Part shown: positions 50,434 through 61,438 of the stretch, one piece after another | How positions within the stretch are numbered: position 1 is the stretch's first letter | Layout of the letters: each line of letters opens with the position of its first letter | NCBI RefSeq assembly: GCF_030272615.1 | Contig: NC_081407.1 | Span: forward strand, 267,415,574 to 267,479,573 | Origin: Cryptomeria japonica | Lineage: Eukaryota; Streptophyta; Pinopsida; Cupressales; Cupressaceae | Direction of reading: 5' to 3' | Length of the DNA: 64,000 bases | The notes under the pieces: generated by a model | The model's database searches: none | Seen by the model: the letters and a program-made list of their open reading frames with translations, nothing else | Told to the model about the DNA's origin: nothing | Position numbers and translations under genes: made by a program

Positions 50434-50904
50434 TTATATGGGTTCATCATTGGACTTGGTTTTTTCAATCTCCAAGATCACCTTGGTGGTTACTAGTAGC
50501 AGTTTGGGGTTCCTCCAACATCGTAAGTCGTTCTGCAGCCTTCCCACCACCGCCATGGAATCTGCAGCTGCATTCCCTTCTCTAAAGATATATCGAATGG
50601 TGAATCCATCAAGATTAGCCAGAAGCATCCTGGAATCCCTCAAAATAGAATCAACTTTCCACCCAACAACAGATCTACTACTCACCGTTTCCATAATGAT
50701 TTGCGAGTCGCCTTCAATTTCTAGATGTTTAATGCCAATGGATGTAGCAAATGTCAGACCCCATAGGAGAGCCATTCCCTTCGCCTGGGTGACAGTATGG
50801 TTCTTAAGGTTGCCCGTGTAAGCTGCCACAGTATTCCCCAAGTGGTCACAGATGATTCCACCTCCAGCTTGGCAGACATTTTGGGCAGACCCATCAAAGT
50901 TCTT
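50434..50904 (-). pseudogene. LINE RNase H domain, 5'-truncated
   Basis: A continuous frame starts at the truncation point and begins PKNFDGSAQN, containing the first catalytic Asp. It continues through TQAKGMALLWGL (Lys stands in the Ala-Glu-Ala block, so the usual catalytic Glu appears replaced), IEGDSQIIMETV (third acidic position) and FREGNAAADSMA (Asp near the end). Open-frame codons beyond 50904 come from the host flank, not the LINE. Plant L1-type elements carry this RVT_3 RNase H after reverse transcriptase. It would degrade RNA in the hybrid, but the copy is dead. Confidence 0.85.
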
Positions 50905-50917
50905 GGGCATTGATGTT

Positions 50918-52140
50918 GTAATAGATATGGATGAATAATTGAGGCATGCTTTAGTAGATCTTGATGATAGAAGAGATAAATGCAAGAAAGCGGAAGAGAA
51001 AATTTCCTATCTGAGAAATCTACTTGATGAAGGAAGGAAGACCATTGATGACAATGAAACAAAGCTACATGACAAATCCAAAGAATACACCAAACTTGAA
51101 GAAACGATGAACATGTTGAGGAAAGAGTTGAAATAAGATAAATAACAAATTGACAAAGGCGTGAAGCTTAAAGGTGGAAGTGAAGTACTTGATGTGATGA
51201 TGAGTGCTTAGAAGCAAAATAAAGATAAAGGTGGACTTGCGTTTGAAAAAAGTGAAAGCTCTAAGACTCCCAATAAAGAGGATAAAGGAAAGGAAAATAT
51301 CGAGGATGAATTGACAAAATATAATGAAGATCACAAGAATTTTATTTTGATATAGAACATGAAGAATTTCAAGAAGACTCATCTTGCTCAAATCAGCTAT
51401 ACATCATCCTTTAATTGTAATTTTTTTTCATGCAATAAGTTTGGACATAGAGCTAGTGAATGTAGAAGTCATATCAGATATGTCATTTAGTGGTTAATTC
51501 TATTCTTGCAATAAGTTTGGACATAAGGAAAATGAGTGTAGAAGCATGATGGCATGGAATGAATATATGAATACAAACTATGGTAGAAATGTTCAATCAT
51601 TCAATGGATATTGTTATGCATGCAACAAGTTTGGGCACAAGGTTGTTGAGTGCAGGTCAAATATCAGAAGGAATGGAAGTGTCAAAATGAATGGAAATGT
51701 TAGAATAAATGGAAATGGTCTACAAAAAGGTTTAACTTTTTTATAACTACAATAAATCAAGACACGTTGCTAGGTTATGTAGAGGAAAGAATGAGAAGAC
51801 TACTAGTTCGATAAAGAAGACTACTATGTAGAGGAAAGAATGAGAAGACTACTAGTTCGATAAAGAAGATTAATATCAATGAAGAAAAGGAGAAGAAGAA
51901 GATGGCATGGGTGAATAAATCAAATAAGAAGGTGGAAGAAAAGAATGAGGATGATTTTGCACCTACTACTGTAGATTCCTCTTCTGGTAACTAGAAAATA
52001 TGCATTATCTGATGGGGAGAACTGATTGAAGATCTTATGGACCCCCTTGCGGTTTGGATGCTGAGTTGTTTTCAGCATGAAAGAGATTATGAAGATATCT
52101 ATAGAGGTTTTCTAAATGTTTGTGGTGATCTACAGTGTTG
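50918..52140 (+). pseudogene. Gag-like coiled-coil and CCHC zinc-knuckle protein of element B
   Basis: This continues the gag-like region cut by the LINE; its first part is 48191-48305. It reads HALVDLDDRRDKCKKAEEKI and other heptad-rich segments (50939-51136), a basic Ser/Lys linker with FEKSESSKT, then a row of zinc knuckles. One is intact, CYACNKFGHKVVEC at 51612-51653. Two upstream (near 51425-51470 and 51500-51532, CNKFGH followed by EC) and one downstream (NKSRHVARLC, near 51745-51780) are degraded. Frames are broken by stops and shifts. CCHC knuckles bind RNA in gag proteins. No capsid-like domain is evident. Unit 1 has lost this region. Confidence 0.72.
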
Positions 52141-52389
52141 TTTGGTTTGTGGATTATAATGAAACAGAGTATCAACTTTTGAGTTATAACAGTAAAATGC
52201 ATTTAAGTCAATAAAACACTAAGTAGGTGCATGCAATGGATAAATCGGATTTTTAAGTTCATTTTTATCACTTGTGACATTGTGGAATTTAAGAGATCTG
52301 TAGTGCAAATGAATTTTCTAGTGTGACAAGTGTGTTTGAAGGGTTTTTACATACTCTAGGTTTTCAGTTAAGTCTATGAAAGTGCAAAA

Positions 52390-53451
52390 CGACTACATTC
52401 ATTAATGTTGATCCTGCATTGAATATCCTTATGTGGCAATGGTGAAAGATAGGGAAGGGGCAATTTTAAGGTTTCGATAGTTGTGGATTACACAAAGGAT
52501 GTTGGGAATATATTCATGTGCCCCTTGCAAAGATCTGTCATGTGAAATTTAAAAATGTATGGAAGGAACTTACAAAAGATGACCTAAGTATATTCAACAA
52601 GCAATACAAGACTATTCCGGAGATGGGTCTAAACGTTTGGAATGAATTTCTTTCTTTTAGCTATGATGAAGCATGGGTTAAAATAATTCTGATTGAGGTT
52701 CATAATGATGTGATGTATTTTGACCAACCATATAAAATTATGAAGGATGACATTAGGGCATTGACTAGTTTGTGCTCCACTGATACTATTCTAGTGAAGA
52801 TGGTGAAAAATGATATTTTTGTGTAGCTTACTGGTTCAGTGTATGATAGAAGAGCTTTGAATGTGGAGGATATTTTTGATCTAGCAGTTCATTATGTAAC
52901 CAAGTGTTTGGTGTATAAGATCTACTATCAGAATTGTGAGGGTTCTACCATCGTGATAGCAATATACACTACACATAAAATGGTTGTTGCTAGAGAAAGG
53001 TTTAATCTTTGTGAACTTTTGAGGCAACAATAACTAGAAAACTTAGAGAGAACAAAGAAGAGAAAATATAAATTCAGGTATGGGTCTCTGATTATCTGTT
53101 TGGTGTTTATGTTCATGAATGAAGTTCTAGGGATTAATAATAATGTTTAAGATAATTTTTCTCCTATTGTGGTATAAATTAGGTATCATGTTAGGTCTTA
53201 TGGGATAAATGGAGATGCATAAAACACCCCATACTCAGGGTGGTTCAATAATTTTCAAGATAGAGTGCAAGAGATGGAGAGGATTCTAGCAAATTTGGTC
53301 CGAAAATACAAAGACGAGTTTACTTTTCTAGTAAGTAGAGATCACTACTACATTGAAGCAGTTGAGCCAAGAACTACTTGGCTACTTGACCTACCTTATG
53401 AGGTGTTTGTGGAAGATGTGGAGAAGAAATTTGAGATGTTGATGAAGTTTT
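52390..53451 (+). pseudogene. ORF2 of element B, 5' part
   Basis: Corresponds to the ORF2 start of A, but the start codon ATG has become ACG at 52390. 52518-52826, 52839-53033 and 53265-53451 are in one frame, separated by stops. It contains EAWVKIILIEVHNDVMYF, NCEGSTIVIAIYTTHK, LCELL and YYIEAVEPRTTWLLDLPYE. The same words appear in element C as QWVKFVLSRVHDDFMWLEDQ, MKVDLCEVLL and YYYVNAVEPKTQSLPPMGYE. The frame is cut at 53451 by element C. Confidence 0.72.
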
Positions 53452-54643
53452 TGTTAGGTCCAACAAGGAAAGCTAATGTACTGAGAGGGGAGGGGTGAAT
53501 CAGTACATCAAAACATTTCTTCAAAAATAATCTTACTGATAAACATAAACTGTGTATAGCTTATCTCATAATATATAAAGCTAAAACATAATCATAGAAA
53601 TAACATCCATACACATTTCACTCCATAACACAAATATTTTGGTTACGCAGAAACTCTTTGATAGAGAGAAAAACTGCGGTGGGGATGGCACCCACAACTT
53701 CACTACTGCAATAATAAAGGTTGCTCAATTAGAGCTACATGTTTAGCTATTTCTGATAGCTTACCCTGTTAGGAGTATCAAGATCTTTAGATCTACCTTG
53801 CTAAAGGATTTTACAAACACTTTTACAAAATGTTGTACCTGGTTAAAGGTTTTACAATTTATAGACTTTGTTAGAGTCTTTTACCCTATTAAAGGTTTCT
53901 AACACAACTCAAAATAATTCAATCAAAATCTTTACAAAATATCTGCAACTTTACATCTAAAATGTTATAGCAGACTCTATGTGCTCAATATGAAATTACC
54001 ATGCTCATAGCATACCTCGGTAATTGATAAATCAACTCGGTGACCTCTTCTGTATACTCTGTCCCTTAAGCTGTTTTCAAAAAAACCTTCTCGGTGACCA
54101 CTGAATATCTCTGTCACTCTTCATATCTTATCTTCTCTCATGATTTTCATTTTCAAATCATCAATCTTCCCTCTCTATGTTAGATACTCAAATCACTCTG
54201 AATATATAGATCTCTGAGGTGGTGATCTTGTGCATACATCGATCATACAAACATGTTTTATCGAATGAATAAACATAGAAATTATTTCATTGGATAAACT
54301 TCCTCAAAATCATACAAAATCTTTAAGTGCAATTCCCTATGTAATAACGGTTCCCTGATCTCGAATTTTGTAACACGTTTCCACATATGTGTCCAGGTTC
54401 ATTGAATCCGGTAACACGTTTCCACTCGGTTCAGATTGACTCGGTATACCTTCTTTGCTACTCGGTAGACATAGGAACTTTACTCGGTAGGCAGCTCGGT
54501 ATTACTCATCTCGATGACTAGCCTTTCTTCTGTAACCGACAGCCTTAGTACTTACCGACTGAATATTTCGGTAGTATTAACCGACTAGAGTATATAGGAT
54601 GACTTTGGACATAAAACTAATGACAACTTAGTAAATGGTAACA
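53452..54643 (-). repeat. 3' LTR of element C
   Basis: Runs TGTTAGGTCC...GTAACA on the plus strand. It contains a minus-strand CTATAAAT TATA-like box at 53857-53864. The U3 side (54010-54620) holds at least eight CTCGGT and three ACCGAC words. Confidence 0.93.
53857..53864 (-). promoter_or_regulatory. TATA-like box in element C LTR
   Basis: CTATAAAT on the minus strand, about 780 bases from the LTR start, which leaves about 400 bases for R and U5. The same word stands at 60647-60654 in the 5' LTR, which would be the active promoter. Confidence 0.45.
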
Positions 54644-54655
54644 ATCTCCCCTTTT
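54644..54655 (-). other. Polypurine tract of element C
   Basis: AAAAGGGGAGAT on the minus strand touches the 3' LTR. It closely resembles the tract of element A (CAAAGGGTGAGAT). Further inside, near 54905-54920, a second purine run (AAAAAGGGGGAG) lies close to the end of ORF2. Confidence 0.8.
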
Positions 54656-54954
54656 GACATTAGTTTGGTATGTTTGACAAAACTCCTTTCAAAGTCATGA
54701 CACAAAATCTATATACTTACAAAATTTGACTGAAATGACAGTATATACATTTGTTTAAATACATACTTCAAATACATACTCCCCTTATCAATATGTTGTA
54801 CATAACTTGATTTGCATGCTTCTGATATTCCATGCTCCCCCTGTCAATGTCATCTGTACACTCGGTAGATAGTATAAAACTCTGTACTCTGTATACTCTG
54901 TACACTCCCCCTTTTTGACAAACATCAAAACTAGTTACCATTAGGTGGGGGCAA

Positions 54955-57900
54955 CTAGTCAAAAATAGATTTATACTTAGTACGAGTATCGTTGAGAGCA
55001 TTGGTAAGTGCATCCTTGACACTATCCATTAAAGAATTTTGAGCTGTAATATCAGCTAATAGTGAAATCAAACCATCTAAAGTGCTTCCCTCTAGTTGAG
55101 TGGATAGTTGGGTAGCCTGGTTGATCTGCTCTTGAACGAATGATAAATGGGGAATAAATAATGTATGAAGAGTCATAATATCCATCCTTATTTTGTGCTC
55201 TTCATTCCAAAGTTCTAACTGCTGAGCCATAAGAGTTTGTAGCTTTGTATAAAAATTTTGAATAGAATTTGGCTCGGTAGTCAGTTTATTTAAGAGATCG
55301 GTAATCTCTTTTTCAATGACTTCGGTCTTATGCTTGATATCTTTAATAAAGAATGAAAATGTACATAACTTCTGGAATAAATAAATAATGTGCTTGAGTT
55401 GAGGGGACAACTCAACAATGAATCCAACAAGCTTGACTTTACCAATAGCAATTGCTTTCTGCACTTCTTCAATCATCTTGGCAGTTAGCTCTTTGTCTTT
55501 TAATTTGCTAAGGTATTATGATGCATCAACTCCCGATGCTTCTAATTGAGTGAGTAGTTCATCCAGTTGCATATGGATGGTGGCATCTTTATTCACGATA
55601 GCTTCATGTAGCATGTCTTTCAATAATGCTTTGACCTTCTAAAGTACTCAGTTCTTCTTTTGAATAGCTATTTGTTTTTCTTGTTATGCTTTAGCTTTAA
55701 ACAGCTCTCTGAATTCAATAAGTGCTTGCCCTTTTAGTTTTGAAATGTCAACATTTGGCAACACAATAGGCTTTGACAGATCTATTTTAAAACTGTGCTT
55801 CTTTGCTTTCTTCTCTTTGGATGATGATGCCTTCACCGGTTGAATGAGTACAATGGCTTTGGAGGCTTGATCTTCCTTGGTATGTTGCTTGGTGGGAGCA
55901 ACACTTTTGTCAATTCCTGAAGCCTCTGTTGTATCCTTCAGTGTTTCCTTGCTTGAGGTCTTAGTGGCAACAGTTTTAGTGCTTGCAGGTGCTTGAGAAG
56001 TTTTCTTGCTTGTGGCCTGAGAGGTAGATTCACCTTGTGTAGCCTTTTGATCCACTTTTCCTTGTTCTGTGTCCTGAGGTTTCTCGGTTGAAACTTGTTG
56101 AGTTACCGAAGGATAGGACTTAACCTGTTCCAAGATTGATTCACTTGATATCAGTTTGGCATAGGCATTTCCTTCTATCATCTCTTCTTCTTGTGCCTCA
56201 GTGTCCATGACATCCTCATCTAGTTGAATAGTTGAGGCAGGATCTTGCTCAGTGATGTCAACTATTTCCACTTCACCTTGAGTCTCTTCAGTCTGAATTC
56301 TGAAAATTTCTTGCCATTTTCCTTTAGTTTCCTTCTCTACTTCAAGATAAAGGCCATTCATCATTTTCAAGGCCCTTTGCTTGACTTGAAAATTTGTTTG
56401 GTAGTTTTTCAAATGTTTTCTTATATCATCTACTGACATGTCTAGAAAGAGATGTACCAAAACTCTTTCTCTTACCTGTTTCTCCGAGTCCATAGCATAT
56501 TTCCATCTGTTGTCAATATGAGAGTACAATGCTTTTGGAAGAAAATCAGTTACTTCCAATGGAACTACTCAGAATTTGAGAAGTGTACACACTACTGACT
56601 CTTATATTTGCCTCTTCTCTTCTTCTGTTCGAGAGTCATATTTTACATACCTAAAGGATCCAAATCCTCCATATTGTTTCAAATTTGCACAAGAATTGTC
56701 AACACTATGTACATCTTCCTTTGTGCTTTTAACAATCTAAAATTTATTGGCATCTTCAGATTCTGTGTCACTTGACTCCTTATTCAGAATGAGTCTCCTG
56801 GTCGACTTTCTATAAGTCTTTGTAACTTTAGGCAATTCAACATTTATTTGCCTCTTACCGGGCGACACTGCAGATGATCTAGTGTTAGGTCGCTTAACTG
56901 GTGGAGTCAGTGATACCTTAGTTATATCCTGTTTCTTTCTTTTCAAAATTTTTCCCTTTGGCAACTCGGTGCTCAATGTAATTGTTGCTTCTTGAGCTTC
57001 AGATTCTTCCTCAATTATAAGTTGATCATTTTTCCTACCTGTTGGCTTAGTAGGTGTGGAGGTAGAACCTTCTCCAAATTTATCAGTTAAAACTTTGATC
57101 ATTTTAGTGGCTTTTTTGGTGGCCTTTGGTACCACAATGCTCATTTTTACTTTTTCTTTTACCTCTTCATAGGTACCATACCTGATCTCAGTCGAGTGCC
57201 TTGGAAGTGCCAAAAAGGCATCTATCTGTTATTGAGTAATATCAAAATCAATCTCATAACCCATAGGCGGTAAGGATTGAGTTTTGGGTTCTACTGCATT
57301 GACATAATAGTAGTCGGTGTCCACTTCAAAACATATAGTATCCTTATATTTTTCCACTAGCTGAGGTGGGATCATGTACCTGTTATGCATCTTTTCCTGA
57401 AATTTGTTAAAGTAATCATCCATTATCTCATTGAAATTATCACCTAGCTGATTGATAAAATCATTTACATGATGGGTGATTGGTCGGTGTAATTACCAAA
57501 CAATGTTACTGACTGAAGGAAAGAACTTCTGAAAAATAGAATAACATACACACTAAGAGTGACCCAAACTTTAGTGTGTTAGCAGTGTTATTCTTCTTAA
57601 GTTTCCTTATTGTGTTGAGATTTTAAAAAATATTCTTCAACAATACTTCACATAGATCAACTTTCATACCCTTTTTCACAATTTTATAGGCCAAATCTAC
57701 AGCTGCACACGGTACATTGTTTTCTCTTGCCGACTGGAAGAAACAATAACCAATGACTCTAATTGCGAACTTTAGCTCTGCATCTGTTACATTATTCAAC
57801 TTAAGACCTCTGCAATCAAACTCAACTCTGGTTAAAGTTATCAATTCCTTCTATGAAATCATCTTCTGTGCTCGGGCATGGTCGTATATAGGGTATCTGG

Positions 57901-58306
57901 TTATTATGTGAACAATCTCCTTGGTGATCTTGAACAGTTGATCCTCTAACCACATAAAATCATCATGCACTCTGCTCAAGACAAATTTGACCCATTGGGG
58001 TTTGAAAACTCGAGGATAGGTTAGGGCTTCGGTCAATCCCTTAATTTTGATATGCTCATACTTACTATCCAGGATTCCATCGGTGCATAATTCATCATAC
58101 ATGTCCTTAATTTCGGTATGACCTAGCTCTTCAACACGGCACTTAGTATAAAATCTGACATCTTCAACCAACAGAACCCTATTCGGAATAAGAGAAAATG
58201 CAGTTTTCTCATCGGGTTCAGATGCCACTTTGGGAGGTAAGGAATACTTTAGTGAGGGCTTCTCAATAGTCTCAACTACAACAAGTTTCTGCATCTTGGG
58301 AGCCAT
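54955..58306 (-). pseudogene. ORF2 of element C (unknown protein, about 1,117 codons)
   Basis: Starts MAPKMQKLVVVE and ends TRTKYKSIFD. Pieces 58306-57851 and 57844-57623 share one frame. After one shift between 57623 and 57423, everything to 54955 is again in a single frame, interrupted only by about seven to nine nonsense codons, so the ancestral protein was one long chain. Order: N-terminal part with WVKFVLSRVHDDF and MKVDLCEVLL; YYYVNAVEPKTQ near residue 330; a basic Ser/Thr/Pro/Lys part (57213-56737); a helical block then a Thr/Ser/Lys/Glu-rich low-complexity stretch (56200-55800); and a long helical, coiled-coil-like C-terminus (55476-54955). The order matches ORF2 of A and B. I recognise no enzyme motif. 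It occupies the place of pol. Confidence 0.72.
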
Positions 58307-58824
58307 TTCAAACTTGGATTTCTACTAACAAAATAGCTTAGGGTTCCAACTAACCAGAAAATGCTTTCGACTTAGTAAATATAATGCAAATATTCACAAC
58401 TGATATTGATCGGTTAACTTGCTTGAAAATGTGTTTAAGATTGTGTGAAAGTACCTTGAATTCGCTCTAGAAATGTTTGATCGCCTTTGATTCGCTTAGC
58501 TCTGCTCTTTGAAAACTGGTAAGTGTAAAATGACTGCACAAAGAACTTTAATACACCCTTTACCTTATCGAGCTTCATGCAGTTAGGTAAGATAAGCATT
58601 AAATGCACTCAGTTCCACTAAACCGACTAACTTCCTTATATGCTTTTACTGACTAGACAGGTTAATGCATATACCGACTTCTCTGGTACTTCAAAATAGA
58701 CTAGATAGTATAAAAAAAATGTTATTGCATCTCAAGTATGCAGATTTTGGAATTGTGTACATGATTAAATAGGAACTGTTAAGATCTAACCTTGTGAAAA
58801 TGCGGTCCCTTCATACCTTTATGA

Positions 58825-60179
58825 TTAATTCAAAGTAGATGCACCTAACTCGGTAGGTAAGGTGCTTTCTTCATTATTTGACCCAATTTCCTTCTTTTTC
58901 CAAATTTTATGTAATTTGATTCTTATCTCTTCAGTATCTCCTTTCGGTTGATCTCTGCAATCTTTAGCCAAGTGTCCAACTTTATGACAATGAAAGCATG
59001 CCATTCTAGGATTACTCCATGATCTTCGGTTGTTCATTCCAAACCTTATCATACAGTTGGCACTTATATGTCCATACCTTCCACAACATTCACACCATAT
59101 CCTTGTATTGTAATCACATGGTACTTCAGTATATTGTCGGTTAAGATCTGTGTGAGTTCGGTAGCTTCTAGTATTTGCTCGGTGTGAAGACCGCATATAG
59201 TTTTCTGCTTAAACCAACACTTCTCGATATTGTGTCCATGTCTATTGCAGTTTTTGCAAAACCCCTTGAATTTTGCCTTCTGATAATTGCTAACAGACTT
59301 TGTCCTACATTGATTAGATGTGTGACCATACTTATTGCAATTGTAACAATAACCATCAGACCTAGTGACATTCGGTTGCTTACCTTTTCTGATTCAGCAC
59401 ATGTTGGCAGTATGTCCTTGTTTTCCACAGTAATTGCAAATAGGCTTCTTGCCTTTCATCTTGTCTTTGTCTTCAGCCTTCTTTGATGATTCTCCTTTCT
59501 TGGTGGTGTTGATTCCTTTGTCTGTAGAGTTGTTTCTTTTGTAACCGAGTCTGGCAGATTTGTTGGGTGATCTTATGTTTAGTTGCTCATCCAACATTCT
59601 TGACGCTTCATAACTTTTCTCCAGTGTTTCTTTTGACTTCTTTTCTGCTTCAAGTTCATCGATCAATCTTGATAATTCAAGTTTCAATGCTTGATTCTCA
59701 TTTTCTTTTAGATTTGCTTCATGATGTGCATAAACCAATTGATCAGACAGATTATGTTGGATTCCAGTCATCCTTGTGATTTCATCATTCTTTTCAGACA
59801 CCAATACTTCTAGCTGTTGTTTTTATCTTTCTAAATCTCTTATGTTGTCTTCAGCTATTCTCAATGCATCAAGATTTTGAGTCATCTGTGTGCTGAAGTA
59901 CTCATGTTCCCTTTTCATTTCTTTTAGCTGATCATTTAGTGCTTTGTTCTTTTCTTTCAATTCTACAATCATTTCTTCAGAGTCTTTTGATATGTTGTTC
60001 TCAGATGATGTCTCAATTTGTTCCACCAACTCTTGTGAGTCCTGTAAATCATCAGACAATCTTCTTCTGACTTTCAGTGATTTTTGCATTTATCTTTGCA
60101 TGTCTACAATTACTTGATTAGCATGATACAATTCTTCTTGGAGATTCACAATTCTGCGTGATTGTTTATAGCCTTCCAT
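58825..60179 (-). pseudogene. Gag-like protein of element C with five CCHC zinc knuckles
   Basis: The ATG at 60179 lies about 50 bases after the primer site. Residues 1-200 are coiled coil rich in Glu, Lys, Leu and Gln. A basic linker (SARLGYKRNNST, GESSKK) follows. Five C-x2-C-x4-H-x4-C knuckles come next: CNYCGKQGHTANMC (59438-59397), CYNCNKYGHTSNQC (59348-59307), CKNCNRHGHNIEKC (59258-59217), CECCGRYGHISANC (59094-59053) and CFHCHKVGHLAKDC (58998-58957). Three in-frame stops (near 60090, 59823 and 59394) and one shift (near 59196) disable it. All key Cys and His are kept. No capsid domain is recognised ahead of the coiled coil. About 450 codons in total. Confidence 0.8.
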
Positions 60180-60227
60180 TGATAGGATCTTTCTCTTTAG
60201 GCTGTAAAACCCTTTTCCAAGAGTAGA

Positions 60228-60239
60228 GCTCTAATATCA
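60228..60239 (-). promoter_or_regulatory. Primer binding site of element C
   Basis: TGATATTAGAGC on the minus strand, two bases inside the 5' LTR. It differs from the initiator tRNA-Met word TGGTATCAGAGC at two positions, both transitions. Confidence 0.82.
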
Positions 60240-60241
60240 AT

Positions 60242-61433
60242 TATTAGGTCCAACAAGGAAAGCTAATGTACTAAGAGGGGAGGGGTGAATCAGTACATCA
60301 AAACATTTCTTCAAAAATAATCTTACTGATAAACATAAATTGTGTATAGCTGATCTCATAATATATAAAGCTAAAACATAATCATAGAAATAACATCCAT
60401 ACACATTTCACTCCATAACACAAATATTTTGGTTACACAGAAACCCTTTGATAGAGAGAAAAACTGCGGTGGGGATGGCACCCACAACTTCACTACTGCA
60501 ATAATAAAGGTTGCTCAGTTAGAGCTACATGTTTAGCTTTTTCTGATAGCTTACCCTATTAGGAGTATCAAGATCTTTAGATCTACCTTGCTAAAGGATT
60601 TTACATACACTTTTACAAAATATTATATCTGGTTAAAGGCTTTACAATTTATAGACTTTGTTAGAGTCTTTTACCCTGTTAAAGGTTTCTAACACAACTC
60701 AAAATAATTTAATCAAAATCTTTACAAAATATCTGCAACTTTACATCTAAAATGTTATAGCAGACTCTATGTGCTCAATATGAAATTACCATGCTCATAG
60801 CATACCTCGTTAATTGATAAATCAACTTGGTGACCTCTTCTGTATACTCTGTCCCTTAAGTTGTTTTCAGAAAAACCTTCTCGGTGACCACTGAATATCT
60901 CTGTCACTCTTCATATCTTATCTTCTCTCATGATTTTCATTTTCAAATCATCAATCTTCCCTCTCTATGTTAGATACTCAAATCACTTTGAATATATAGA
61001 TCTCTGAGGCGGTGATCTTGTTCATACATCGATCATACAAACATGTTTTATTGAATGAATAAACAAAGAAATTATTTCATTGGATAAACTTCCTCAAAAT
61101 CATACAAAATCTTTAAGTGCAATTCCCTATGTAATAACGGTTCCCTGATCTCGAATCTTGTAACATGTTTCCACATATGTGTCCAGGTTCATTGAATCTG
61201 GTAACACATTTCCACTCGGTTCAGATTGACTCGATATACCTTCTTTGTTGCTCAGTAGACATAGGAACTTTACTCGGTAGGCAGCTCGGTATTACTCATC
61301 TCAGTGACTAGCCTTTCTTCTATAACCGACAGCCTTAGTACTTACCGACTGAATATTTCGGTAGTATTAACCGACTAGAGTATATAGGATGACTTTGGAC
61401 ATAAAACTAATGACAACTTAGTAAATAGTAACA
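60242..61433 (-). repeat. 5' LTR of element C
   Basis: 1192 bp. The inner terminus has changed from TG to TA (60242-60243). No indels relative to the 3' LTR. It carries the TATA-like box at 60647-60654. Confidence 0.93.
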
Positions 61434-61438
61434 GTTTT

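Larger units (their letters stand above)
48306..50904 (-). mobile_element. 5'-truncated LINE inserted in the gag region of element B
   Basis: GGGCATTGATGTT stands at 48293-48305 and again at 50905-50917, a perfect 13-bp target-site duplication of the kind left by target-primed reverse transcription. The minus-strand 3' end has a short A-rich tail (ATATAAAAAA). The 5' end is cut inside the RNase H domain, just before its first catalytic Asp. Between RNase H and the 3' end lies about 1.8 kb of mostly coding sequence (next entries). The insert is richer in GC than its host. Confidence 0.9.
53452..61433 (-). mobile_element. Element C: complete non-autonomous LTR retrotransposon
   Basis: Two LTRs of exactly 1192 bp (53452-54643 and 60242-61433). 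GTTTT stands on both sides (53447-53451 and 61434-61438), a perfect 5-bp target-site duplication, and the empty site can be seen in unit 1 near 34697. The primer site TGATATTAGAGC and the polypurine tract AAAAGGGGAGAT fix the minus orientation. Internally it has only a gag-like region (60179-58825) and ORF2 (58306-54955), with no protease, integrase, reverse transcriptase or RNase H. Counting by eye, the LTRs differ at about 37 of 1192 positions, all substitutions and mostly transitions. Confidence 0.93.

Noticed and set aside
49320-50821. Plus-strand ORFs of 60-155 codons
   Set aside because: Shadows of the minus-strand LINE RNase H and downstream ORF.
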